Assembly (NCBI GenBank): GCA_009911175.1
Contig: QXWX01000062.1
Coordinates: 1-41,070, forward strand
Origin: Lachnospiraceae bacterium
GTDB taxonomy: Bacteria > Bacillota_A > Clostridia > Lachnospirales > Lachnospiraceae
Direction of reading: 5' to 3'
Length of the DNA stretch: 41,070 nucleotides
The position numbers were made by a program, and so were the translations under genes. Positions 7,585 through 16,064 of the stretch are shown here, one piece after another. The notes below the pieces were generated by a model that worked only from the letters and a program-made list of their open reading frames with translations, was not told the DNA's origin and made no database searches. How positions within the stretch are numbered: position 1 is the first letter of the stretch; each line of letters opens with the position of its first letter.

Positions 7585-8859
7585 TTATTTACGAATTTCA
7601 TCGTCCTGTGTGCTTTTTCTGTATTCTCTCGGGCTTATGCCGAAGTGCTCCTTAAATATTTTAGTAAAATAAGAGACATTGCCCTGCCCGCATTGGTTCG
7701 CGATCTCCTCTACAGATTGGGAGGTACTTCTGAGGAGCACGGCGGCATGCGCAAGCTGTCTTGCATGTACATAAGCGGTAATGTTCTGTCCGGTTTCTTT
7801 TCGGAACAGCACACTGAGGTATTGTTTTGAAACATAATTCCTGAGGGCCAAATCTGCCAGCGATGGATTTTCATTGAAATGACGATCAATATACAGGATA
7901 CAGCTTTCCACCAGGGGATGGTATTTCTTTGAAGCGTACTCTGCGGCAAAACGGCAGTATTCCTGAATGATTTTCTCAGACATGCCGCGGAGTATGGAGA
8001 CCGACTCTTCCGCAATCACCTGCCGGGAGATCCTGGATGAGATCGTGTCTATATGGATCGGATGGACGCCGCCTTTTTCTATTGCTTTGCGGCAGAGGAC
8101 GTTGAGAACCGTCAGTTTGCCGTGATAATCGACCACTTCATCTACCGACCTGGGGAAGAAAGTCAGATGCTCCTGCGTACGGAATGCAGACAGGGCTTTC
8201 TCGCTGTCACCTTGTGAAACTGCCTCCATCAACTGATTTTCCAAAATATAAAAATTCTCAATGGTGTCGTCCATCACACAGGTCTCCGGCTGCAGTTCCG
8301 CCGGAGCGCAGGATAGAAGCGTGCCCGGAAAACGTTCCAGGCAAACCTGTTTTCCAAAGACCTCTCTTGTAAGGGCCAGCAGCGTCCGCTCAAATAACTC
8401 CGGGGCCTCCAATGGGACAAACTGTCCGTAATAAGAAGTGAATCCCGCAAGAAAGTCCATAGGGAGGCCGTTCTTTTTCAGAATATCCGTGATTCGCTTC
8501 CGGTTCATTTTTTCTGTAAGAAACGGGCCGATTCGGAAAAAGCGGAGCCGGCCTTCCAGGTCTGTTTTAAAGAAATAATAGGTGAGCTGAAAGGAATCTG
8601 TGATAACGGCCAGAGCGTCATGCGGCAGCTTCCGCTGCAAAAATTCCTGAAAACAGAGATATGCATGCTCGGTCAGGAACATGCGCCGAAGATTCAGATC
8701 AATTTCAAACAGGGCAAGTGATTCAATCTCGATGGAAATGCAGTCTGTCCGAAGCAGTTTCAGCATTCCGAGAAATGTACGGACGGATGCATGTTCCGAT
8801 TGGGCAGAATCCGCCGTTTCCCTTTGTGGTTGTAATGAAAAGTTTTTATTTTTTCCCAT
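7585..8859 (-). CDS. AraC-family transcriptional regulator (large, 424 aa)
   Basis: Residues ~320-420 form the double HTH of AraC proteins, with 'PSLADLALRNYVSKQYLSVL' and the second motif ending in 'YFTKIFKEHFGISPREYRK'. The first ~300 residues are a long sensor region of the kind found in Lachnospiraceae regulators (YesN-like, without a receiver domain); no cupin motif is evident. I choose ATG 8859 (MGKNKNFSLQ), preceded by GGAGG, over an in-frame ATG 54 bases upstream that lacks a ribosome site. It is divergent from the GH2 - symporter - esterase operon across 300 bases and is the natural activator of that operon. Confidence 0.85.
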   Translation of the reverse strand: MGKNKNFSLQPQRETADSAQSEHASVRTFLGMLKLLRTDCISIEIESLALFEIDLNLRRMFLTEHAYLCFQEFLQRKLPHDALAVITDSFQLTYYFFKTDLEGRLRFFRIGPFLTEKMNRKRITDILKKNGLPMDFLAGFTSYYGQFVPLEAPELFERTLLALTREVFGKQVCLERFPGTLLSCAPAELQPETCVMDDTIENFYILENQLMEAVSQGDSEKALSAFRTQEHLTFFPRSVDEVVDYHGKLTVLNVLCRKAIEKGGVHPIHIDTISSRISRQVIAEESVSILRGMSEKIIQEYCRFAAEYASKKYHPLVESCILYIDRHFNENPSLADLALRNYVSKQYLSVLFRKETGQNITAYVHARQLAHAAVLLRSTSQSVEEIANQCGQGNVSYFTKIFKEHFGISPREYRKSTQDDEIRK

Positions 8860-9159
8860 ATCATGGGTCCCTCCATAATTTACCGCGGCCTGCGGCATGT
8901 AAAAAATGTTCATATTTTTTTACACGTGAGATCACAAACAGACATTCAGATGCTTTTATGATACCATATGCCGAAAAAAAAGGGAAGTACGGCAGGGGAT
9001 TCCAAATAGCAGGATATTCATCGATTTTAACACAAAATTAATCATTGAAAGAAAAGATGTAAAAGATAGAGAAACAACCGAAGAATGTTTCTGGTGCCGA
9101 CGACAAAAAGCGGGTAAAATCGGAATTAGCAAATAAGTTGGAAAGGAGTTGCAGCTACA
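8860..9159. other. intergenic region between AraC regulator and GH2 gene
   Basis: These 300 bases must hold both divergent promoters. I see an AT-rich stretch and a poly-A run near 8974-8982, but no convincing paired -35/-10 for either gene and no clear palindrome. The GH2 promoter is therefore probably activator-dependent. Confidence 0.4.
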
Positions 9160-11367
9160 TTGAGAGAGATCAGGAATTTTAATGACGGATGGGGGTTCAA
9201 AAAAGGAAACTGTGAAGCGCCGGAAACATTTTTTCCCGCAGATGCAGAGCCGGTTACGCTTCCGCATACATGGTATGAAGACGGAGAGTACTATCAGGGA
9301 GACGCATGCTATCAGAAGTTGTTCCCATGGAAAAAGGAACCCGGAAAAAGAGTGTTCCTTTCGTTTGAAGGCGTGGATAAAAGCTGCCGGGTTTACTTGA
9401 ACGGGGCAAAAGCCGGGGAGCATCAGGGGGCTTACAGCACATTCCGTATGGACATAACGGAAGCGCTCAGGAATGGGAATAATCTTCTGACCGTGCTTGT
9501 CAATAATGAAAAAGGGACGGATGTCAACCCCATTTCCGGAGACTTTACACTGTTCGGCGGAATCTACAGGGATGTGAAGCTCATCCTTACGCCGGAAATC
9601 CATTTTGACCCGGTATGGTATGGGACCGACGGGGTGACGGCCAGCGCGGTCCTGACGGAGGACGGGACAGGCAAGGTAGAGGTAAAGGCCAGGACCGTCG
9701 TTCCGGAAGGGATGGAAGCGGATCTGGAGGTCAGCTTGTGGGATGCAGACGGGAACTGTGTGTGTATAGAAACACAAAAAAAGGAACAGGCAGTCTTGCG
9801 GGTATCCGATCCGGTCTGCTGGGACGGCACGAAGTCGCCCTGTCTCTATACACTGAAAGCGGCGCTGCGAAGCGGGGAAACCATCGAAGATCTTGTGGAA
9901 CTTCAGATTGGATTCCGCCGTATTGCTATGGATCCGGAGCAGGGATTTTTCCTCAACGGCAGGCATCTGAAGCTGAACGGTGTGGCAAAGCATCAGGATA
10001 CAGCGGGAAAATTTTCGGCGGCAGGTGAAGAGGAATGGCAGAGGGATCTCGCGCTGATCCGGGAAATCGGGGCCAATGCGGTCCGGTTGTCCCATTACCA
10101 GCATCCGCAGCGATTTTATGACCTGTGCGACAGCAGCGGACTGATCGTCTGGACTGAAATCCCCATGCTGCGGCTGATTGAGAAAGAGACGCTGGTGAAC
10201 AATGCGGAGGAACAGCTAAAGGAGCTGATCCTTCAAAACATGCACCATCCGTCGATCTGCTTCTACGGCGTGGAGAATGAGATCGCTATGTTCGGGGAGA
10301 CGGATTTTATGCACCAAGAGGTAAAGCGTCTCCATGAACTTGCGAAGAGCCTTGATCCGGGCCGGTTCACGGCAGCGGCAAACCTCAACAGCGTGGAGTA
10401 CGATTCTCCTTTGAACCGTATCACGGACGTGGTGGGTTACAACCTGTATTTTGGCTGGTATTACGGCGAGATGCCGGATTTTGCTCCGTTCTTTGACGGT
10501 TTCCACAGCGTCAACGCAAATGTTCCGCTTGCAGTGACGGAATATGGGGCGGACTGCAATACCGTATTTCACAGCACGGCTCCTAAGCGCAAAGATTACA
10601 CGGAAGAATTCCAGGCGCTTTTTCACGAGACCGTGTATCCGTATATCGAAGAGCGGGGCTATATCTGGGGCAGCTTTGTGTGGAACATGTTTGATTTTGT
10701 CAGCGGCATCCGGAATGAGGGCGGCGTAAAATACCGCAATAATAAGGGCCTGGTGACTTTTGACCGCCAGATACGCAAAGATGCGTTCTACTATTATAAA
10801 GCAAAATGGTCCGAAGAGCCTTTTGTACATATCACAGGGAAACGGTATCAGAACCGGACCGGTAAGTGCATGGATGTGAAGGTGTATTCCAACTGCCCGG
10901 CGGTTGTCCTTCATACACAGGACGGGGAATGGAGTCTGGATTCTTCCAACGGCGTATTCCTTTTTGAAAATATCCCGCTTTCCGGAGAGGGAATCTGTGT
11001 AAAAGCAGAGGCAGGGAATGTTAGCGATACGGCAGAATTCCGATATGTGGAAGAGGAGGATCCGTCGTATGTCTATGTGGATCCGAATCCCGGCCCCAAT
11101 GTCAAAAACTGGTTTGTGGACGAGGTGGAGAAGGCAAAACTTTTCCCGGCAGGGCGCTGGTCTGTCATGGATACGGTCAACGACCTTTTAACGAGCAGCG
11201 AGGCGATGGCCCTGATCGATGAGAGCAGCCCGGAATTAGGGGAATATATGCGTGATACCGTTGGGACGTTTACCCTGGAACAGGTGGCGGCGTATGCGAA
11301 AACCCTGATCGACGAAGAGTCGTTTATGGAGCTGAACAAAAAGCTGGTCCTGATAAAAAAGCAGTGA
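9160..11367 (+). CDS. glycoside hydrolase family 2 (beta-galactosidase/glucuronidase type)
   Basis: The protein has 735 residues. The start is TTG at 9160 (REIRNFNDGWGF), preceded by AAAGGAG; no in-frame ATG fits the conserved N-terminus. The GH2 order is sugar-binding jelly roll (~1-150), Ig-like domain (~160-255), TIM barrel (~260-560) and a C-terminal beta region. The acid/base is Glu374 in 'FYGVENEIA' and the nucleophile is Glu461 in 'AVTEYGAD'; 'WNMFDF' is also typical. There is no signal peptide, so it acts in the cytoplasm on an imported oligosaccharide. It is the first gene of an operon with a GPH symporter and a carboxylesterase. The exact sugar (galactoside, glucuronide, galacturonide) cannot be read from sequence. 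Confidence 0.9.
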   Translation: MREIRNFNDGWGFKKGNCEAPETFFPADAEPVTLPHTWYEDGEYYQGDACYQKLFPWKKEPGKRVFLSFEGVDKSCRVYLNGAKAGEHQGAYSTFRMDITEALRNGNNLLTVLVNNEKGTDVNPISGDFTLFGGIYRDVKLILTPEIHFDPVWYGTDGVTASAVLTEDGTGKVEVKARTVVPEGMEADLEVSLWDADGNCVCIETQKKEQAVLRVSDPVCWDGTKSPCLYTLKAALRSGETIEDLVELQIGFRRIAMDPEQGFFLNGRHLKLNGVAKHQDTAGKFSAAGEEEWQRDLALIREIGANAVRLSHYQHPQRFYDLCDSSGLIVWTEIPMLRLIEKETLVNNAEEQLKELILQNMHHPSICFYGVENEIAMFGETDFMHQEVKRLHELAKSLDPGRFTAAANLNSVEYDSPLNRITDVVGYNLYFGWYYGEMPDFAPFFDGFHSVNANVPLAVTEYGADCNTVFHSTAPKRKDYTEEFQALFHETVYPYIEERGYIWGSFVWNMFDFVSGIRNEGGVKYRNNKGLVTFDRQIRKDAFYYYKAKWSEEPFVHITGKRYQNRTGKCMDVKVYSNCPAVVLHTQDGEWSLDSSNGVFLFENIPLSGEGICVKAEAGNVSDTAEFRYVEEEDPSYVYVDPNPGPNVKNWFVDEVEKAKLFPAGRWSVMDTVNDLLTSSEAMALIDESSPELGEYMRDTVGTFTLEQVAAYAKTLIDEESFMELNKKLVLIKKQ

Positions 11368-11448
11368 CGCGGTTCGGCTGCTTCACAGAATGAAAGGAAT
11401 GGGACGTCCATTCCAAAGAGAAACTCTATACAAATTCGAGGAGGATAA

Positions 11449-12864
11449 ATGAAAATGGAACAAAAGAATTTCAGAAAGTTTGGGATCCGGGATCAGGTAG
11501 GATATTTCTTCGGAGATCTCGCGGGAAGCATGGTCAATCTGTATATCGGCGCGTTTTTTCTCATGTTCGCCACCTATGTGCTGGGGATCACTCCGCAGTG
11601 GATGGCAGGGCTGTTTCTTTTCGCAAAAATCTGGGATGCCATCAACGACCCGATGATCGGTTCTCTGCCGGACCGTATGCGTCTCGGGAAATCCGGGGAC
11701 AAATTCAAACCATTTATTAAAGTTGCCATGATCCCGCTGGCATTGTCCGGCCTGATCCTGTTCGCAGATACTTCCAGCTGGTCCATGACCATGAAGCACA
11801 TCTGGGTGGCAGTGGGATATATTATCTATGGCATGAGCTATACCGGAACGTCCATGCCTTACGGCGCCATGTCTACCGTCATCACCAAGGATCCTGTGGA
11901 ACGCACTAAGCTGTCAAGGGCAAGGAGCCTGGGCGGAACTGCGATCGGCATCTTCTTTATGCCCATCGTGTCCATGTTTATCTGGAATGAAGACCAGTCG
12001 CCCAATGCAAAAGCATTTTTCATGTTTGCCATCATTGCAGGCATTCTGTCAATTATTTTTTACATGCTCCTGCTGAACCTTACAACCGAGCGGTACAGCC
12101 AGATTGAGACAGATTCGGCAGAGACTGGAAAAAAGGAGAAAACAGAACAAAAATACAGTTTCAAACAGGCAGTTTTGGGTACTCTGCAGAACAGGCCGCT
12201 GATCGGGATCATGATCGCTTCGATTGGTTCCGCTTTTGCGGCAAATGCACAGATTTCACTGGCAAGCTATATTTACAAGGAATATTACGGAATGCCGAAG
12301 ATTTTTTCTCTGACAACGTTGGTAAACATTCCGGTCATGCTGGTCTGCTTTTCCTTGATCCTGAAGCTGAGCGGGAAGTTCGGGAAGCAGAAACTGGTGA
12401 TTGGAGGGATTATCTATAATCTGGTATTCTCTCTGATCCTGTTCCTGTTCCCGATCTCCAACGCTTATGTATACCTTGTGCTCAGTACGCTGTGCGGCGT
12501 GGGACAGACCGTATTTTTGATGCTGGTATGGGCGTTTGTCAATGACTGTATTGATTATCAGGAATATAAGACCCATGTCAGAAACGACGGCACTACCTAT
12601 TCCATCTATACTTTCAGCAAGAAAGTGGGTGATTCTCTTGCAGGCAGCGGTGTTACATTTCTTCTCGGCATGACCGGGTTTATCTCAGGGGTGAGCGCCC
12701 AGGCAGCCGGTGTAGGAGAAAATATCAGAAAGCTTGCGACCATTACGCCTGTGATCGCCTGTGTCATCCAGTTGATCGGCATGTTGCTCATCTACAATCT
12801 GAACAAAGCGAAAACAGAGGAAATGTATGCGGAACTAAAGAGAAGACAGGACACAGGGGAATGA
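11449..12864 (+). CDS. GPH-family sugar:cation symporter (MelB-like MFS)
   Basis: The 471 residues carry 12 predicted membrane helices. The motif 'KIWDAINDPMIGSLPDR' (residues ~61-77) is the Asp-rich GPH/MelB signature, where the paired Asp residues bind cation and sugar. Relatives import glucuronides, xylosides, melibiose or lactose with Na+ or H+. It sits 81 bases after GH2 and 24 bases before the esterase, so the three form one operon that imports and cleaves a beta-linked, possibly esterified oligosaccharide. The ribosome site is GAGGAGG. ATG 11455 is a possible alternative start. Confidence 0.92.
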   Translation: MKMEQKNFRKFGIRDQVGYFFGDLAGSMVNLYIGAFFLMFATYVLGITPQWMAGLFLFAKIWDAINDPMIGSLPDRMRLGKSGDKFKPFIKVAMIPLALSGLILFADTSSWSMTMKHIWVAVGYIIYGMSYTGTSMPYGAMSTVITKDPVERTKLSRARSLGGTAIGIFFMPIVSMFIWNEDQSPNAKAFFMFAIIAGILSIIFYMLLLNLTTERYSQIETDSAETGKKEKTEQKYSFKQAVLGTLQNRPLIGIMIASIGSAFAANAQISLASYIYKEYYGMPKIFSLTTLVNIPVMLVCFSLILKLSGKFGKQKLVIGGIIYNLVFSLILFLFPISNAYVYLVLSTLCGVGQTVFLMLVWAFVNDCIDYQEYKTHVRNDGTTYSIYTFSKKVGDSLAGSGVTFLLGMTGFISGVSAQAAGVGENIRKLATITPVIACVIQLIGMLLIYNLNKAKTEEMYAELKRRQDTGE

Positions 12865-12888
12865 TTCTTTGAATAAGGAGCTGTGATT

Positions 12889-14196
12889 ATGGAAGCTGTA
12901 AGATGTGAAACAAACTGCGGAAGCCTGGAGGGCTTCCGCAAAGACGGGGTATGTCGGTATTTGGGCATCCGTTATGCTGCGGCAGGACGGTGGGAGTATC
13001 CTAGAGAGATTACACATTGGGACGGAGTATGCCGTGCCGTGGAGTTCGGCCCGGCCGCTATGCAGCAGAGGACTTTTGAGCCGGAAACAGAGGAAAGCTT
13101 TTATTACAGGGAGTTCCGTAAGGAAATTGATTTTTCTTACAGTGAGGACTGCCAGTATCTGAACCTGTATGTGCCGGAGCATTGCGAGAATGCGCCTGTC
13201 ATCCTGTATATCCACGGCGGGGCTTTCCAGGGCGGCGCAGGCCATGAGAAGCCTTTTGACGGCAGCCTTTACGCGCAGCGGGGCATCATCTTTGCCAGCT
13301 GCAATTACCGCCTTGGACCGTTCGGATTCTGCTCACATCCTCTTTTGAAAGAGGAAGCGGGGCACACGGGGAACTATGGGCTTTACGACCAATTGACAGC
13401 GGTAAAATGGCTGTATCATAATATCGGGGCCTTCGGAGGAAATCCAGAAAATATTACGGTCATGGGACAGTCGGCAGGAGCCATGAGCATCCAGCAGCTA
13501 TGCTCCTCCCGGGAGGCAGAACCCTACATCGCGAAGGCGATTATGACCAGCGGCGGGGGGATTGGAAAGCAGTTCGCAAAATTTATGACTGCGGAAGAAA
13601 CCTATCCGTTCTGGGAGAAAGTATTGTCTGCTCTTGGCAGCAGCATGCGGGAATGGCGGGAGGCATCCCCGGAACAAGTATTAAAACAAACGAATCTGGC
13701 TATGGCCGGGGATATGGAGGCCATCAACAATGTGATGCCTGTGCTGGACGGGGTGATGATCACAGAACGCGGCGAAGAACTGGAACAAAGCGGAAACTGG
13801 CTCAAAATACCTTATATGGCCGGTACCACGAAAGATGATATGCTGGCTCCGGTATTGGCCGGGATGGCAAAGGAATGGGCAGCGCTGCAGTTTGAAAAAG
13901 GATATCCTCCTGCGTACTGCTTCTGGTTTGGCCGGAATCTTCCGGGGGACGACAAAGGGGCCTGGCATTCCAGCGAACTATGGTATACCATTGGGCAGCT
14001 TGGCCGCTGCTGGCGTCCGTTTGAGGAATGGGACAGGGAGATCAGCAGGACGATGATGCAGTATATTGAAAACTTTGTGCGGAATGGGACTCCCTCAGGC
14101 GAGGGGCTTCCCGTGTGGGAAAGTACGAAACATCCGGATGCGCCGGTTCTGTGTATCACGGACTCAGAGATTAAAATGGGGATGCCTTTTGCATGA
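12889..14196 (+). CDS. type-B carboxylesterase/lipase family protein
   Basis: The protein has 435 residues from ATG 12889 (MEAVRCETNCG), chosen over GTG 12883 because AAGGAG lies 8 bases before it. The nucleophile is Ser195 in GQSAGA, the oxyanion loop is 'YIHGGAFQGG' (~108-117), and the likely catalytic His is His360 in 'GAWHSSELW'. It is shorter than the usual ~500 residues and has no signal peptide, so it is cytoplasmic. In this operon it probably removes acetyl, feruloyl or methyl ester groups from the sugar that the symporter brings in. The operon ends at the hairpin 14242-14287. Confidence 0.88.
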   Translation: MEAVRCETNCGSLEGFRKDGVCRYLGIRYAAAGRWEYPREITHWDGVCRAVEFGPAAMQQRTFEPETEESFYYREFRKEIDFSYSEDCQYLNLYVPEHCENAPVILYIHGGAFQGGAGHEKPFDGSLYAQRGIIFASCNYRLGPFGFCSHPLLKEEAGHTGNYGLYDQLTAVKWLYHNIGAFGGNPENITVMGQSAGAMSIQQLCSSREAEPYIAKAIMTSGGGIGKQFAKFMTAEETYPFWEKVLSALGSSMREWREASPEQVLKQTNLAMAGDMEAINNVMPVLDGVMITERGEELEQSGNWLKIPYMAGTTKDDMLAPVLAGMAKEWAALQFEKGYPPAYCFWFGRNLPGDDKGAWHSSELWYTIGQLGRCWRPFEEWDREISRTMMQYIENFVRNGTPSGEGLPVWESTKHPDAPVLCITDSEIKMGMPFA

Positions 14197-14241
14197 ATCA
14201 GGAAGAAATAATACGGATCTTTCCTTATGTTTTATATTGAT

Positions 14242-14287
14242 AAAATCAGCGGAATCGCAGCCAATGCATAATTCCGCTGATTTTTTT
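14242..14287 (+). terminator. strong intrinsic terminator of the GH2 operon
   Basis: AAAATCAGCGGAAT (14242-14255) pairs perfectly with ATTCCGCTGATTTT (14271-14284), followed by more T residues. It lies 45 bases after the esterase stop. Confidence 0.9.
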
Positions 14288-14315
14288 GTGTCTGGTCTTT
14301 GAGAATGGATGCGCA

Positions 14316-14343
14316 GGTTGGATGATCTTTAGATCATCCAACC
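14316..14343. repeat. perfect 13+13 bp palindrome between convergent operons
   Basis: GGTTGGATGATCT (14316-14328), a TT centre, and AGATCATCCAACC (14331-14343). No T-run follows on either strand, so it is not a standard terminator. It could be a protein-binding site or a transcript-end stabilising hairpin for the minus-strand operon ending at 14386. Confidence 0.7.
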
Positions 14344-14385
14344 GTACAGTTAGAACATTTCCGGAATCTGTATGCTATCCCAGGA

Positions 14386-15927
14386 TCATTCCGCTACCGC
14401 AAGCACCGCCATATCCTCCCTACCCGGCAGGGCAATGGTGACTTTGCCGTTGACATGCTCTTTTAGAGTCTTGCGGGTCATGTTCCAGGTATCGATCAGC
14501 TCCACACGGTAGGTATGGCTTTCGGGAAGCGTGACCGTATCCTCGGCGCAGGTCCTGGTGTCGTAGAAATACAGGTAACACTCTTCGCCGCAGTGCCCCT
14601 GGTACAGGTATTCGGCCGCGATAAAATCATGCAGGTCTTCCGCGCTCATGCGGGAAACCGCTTTTACCACGTTGCGGAATATGGGCTCCGCATGGCTAAA
14701 GATCTCTTCCTGCTGCTGGGGCGGCATGGAGGCGACACGGGCAGCGCCTTCGATCTGGATTGGAAGCGCCTCGAGAGGTCCCGGAAGGCTTTCCAGAATT
14801 TCCTTTAAAAAACCGATCCGTTCCGGGCTTTCCCCTTTCAGGCGGCCGCCCTTTGCCCACCAAAGGATCTCATGCTCCGGATCCAGGAAGGTCTCGCCAT
14901 GGGTACAGTAGGCGCCCACAGCGACCGCGCGCCAGAACCTCCGTGCCATTTCGCGGCCGGAGATGCTTCCCCAGAACATAGGCAGGTTGCCTTCATAACA
15001 GCATTCGTCCAGGATAACAGGCTTATGATACGTTTCCCGAAGCTTTGCAAGATTCCAGAACACCTTTGTCTGGATGGAGATGTGGGTAATGTTCTTTCGG
15101 GAAGCATCCCACATAGGGAAGCAGTTATGGCAGGACAGAAGATGATGCCAGGGATCGTTTGCTGCCACAAATTCTTCGATTTCTTCCCAGTCCTCCAGAC
15201 TTTTGCTGCTGATATCGTATTCGTTAGCAAGGCTCCACCAGATATTTGGAAATGCGGAAAGTCTTCGGATCACATAGTCCAGGTACACCAGATTGTCCTT
15301 TTGCGGGAGTGCGTCAAATCCCCACCGGTCGTAGGGGTGGAAGAGGATCAGGTCTGCTTCGATCCCCATCCTGTCGAGTTCCCGGATCCGATCTTCCAGC
15401 GCGTCCCAGAATGCGAGGCAGGGGGAATGGACATCCCAGTTTCCGTCCGCATCCTTTTCAAAAGCGTACCGCTGCGGTTCATTGTGATTGTAATCATAGC
15501 TTTTTGGGAATACACAGAACCGGATTTTGTTAAAGGGTGCTTTGGAGAGGGAGTCCATGGTCTGGCCGATCAGCTCTTCCGTCTGGTGGATCAGGGCGTA
15601 CACCGTGGTTCCGAAGGGGGAATAGGGGGTGCCGTCCTCATAGGCAAAGTGTTCTCCACGCGCCTGAACCATGCCGTGGCGGCTGCTGTCCGCGGGCTCT
15701 ACCAGAAAGGTCCCTTCCCCTTCGACACATCCGGAGATACGGTACTGGAAGGTGCCTGCTTTTGGGGGGAGAAAACGGACTTTATAAGTGCCGTTTCCGG
15801 CATAAAAGCCTTTGAGCGTTTGCTGAAAGCCCTCTCCGGTGATGACAGCGGTCACATCCACGTCTGCACAGCTGCCCTGGGGTTCAGCGCCTTGCAGGGC
15901 AAATTCTGCGGTTTCAAATTGTTTCAT
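14386..15927 (-). CDS. DUF5060/DUF5605 putative glycoside hydrolase
   Basis: The protein has 513 residues. The N-terminal ~75 residues are a beta-sandwich of the DUF5060 kind (VDVTAVITGEGF...TYKVRFLPP). A TIM barrel follows with 'PFGTTVYALIHQTEELIG', 'FNKIRFCVFPKSYDYNHNEP', 'NIWWSLANEYD' and 'KPVILDECCYEG', and the ~80-residue C-terminus is of the DUF5605 kind. By analogy with clan GH-A, Glu236 (NEY) would be acid/base and Glu308 (DEC) the nucleophile. I know of no firm substrate for this family. It lacks a signal peptide and follows the GH120 gene in the same direction, so it probably acts on the same imported pentose-rich oligosaccharides. The ribosome site is AGGAGG. Confidence 0.82.
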   Translation of the reverse strand: MKQFETAEFALQGAEPQGSCADVDVTAVITGEGFQQTLKGFYAGNGTYKVRFLPPKAGTFQYRISGCVEGEGTFLVEPADSSRHGMVQARGEHFAYEDGTPYSPFGTTVYALIHQTEELIGQTMDSLSKAPFNKIRFCVFPKSYDYNHNEPQRYAFEKDADGNWDVHSPCLAFWDALEDRIRELDRMGIEADLILFHPYDRWGFDALPQKDNLVYLDYVIRRLSAFPNIWWSLANEYDISSKSLEDWEEIEEFVAANDPWHHLLSCHNCFPMWDASRKNITHISIQTKVFWNLAKLRETYHKPVILDECCYEGNLPMFWGSISGREMARRFWRAVAVGAYCTHGETFLDPEHEILWWAKGGRLKGESPERIGFLKEILESLPGPLEALPIQIEGAARVASMPPQQQEEIFSHAEPIFRNVVKAVSRMSAEDLHDFIAAEYLYQGHCGEECYLYFYDTRTCAEDTVTLPESHTYRVELIDTWNMTRKTLKEHVNGKVTIALPGREDMAVLAVAE

Positions 15928-15954
15928 GATCTTAATCCTCCTATGTGATTGTAA

Positions 15955-16004
15955 TGCATACCCGGAAACTCTGCCTGCTTTGCAGGGAAGATTCTGGGTG
16001 TGCA
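15955..16004. repeat. hairpin in the GH120-DUF5605 spacer
   Basis: TGCATACCCGGAA (15955-15967) pairs with TTCTGGGTGTGCA (15992-16004) with two mismatches. A small inner stem (CTGC...GCAG) lies between the arms. It is in the 5' leader of the DUF5605 gene, and there is no T-run, so it may serve transcript processing and not termination. A GATTCTG motif overlaps the right arm (15990-15996). Confidence 0.5.
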
Positions 16005-16064
16005 GGAACTTTCTTATAGGATATCTGATGTTTTACTAAATTTCTATAATAAATCAAGTATTTA

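Noticed and set aside
8956..10104. 382-codon open frame on the minus strand, antisense to GH2
   Set aside because: It lies almost wholly opposite a gene with clear GH2 motifs, has no ribosome site or family features, and is a by-product of GC-rich codon use.
14872..15948. 358-codon plus-strand frame opposite the DUF5605 gene
   Set aside because: Antisense shadow. The minus strand has the ribosome site, domain pattern and catalytic motifs.
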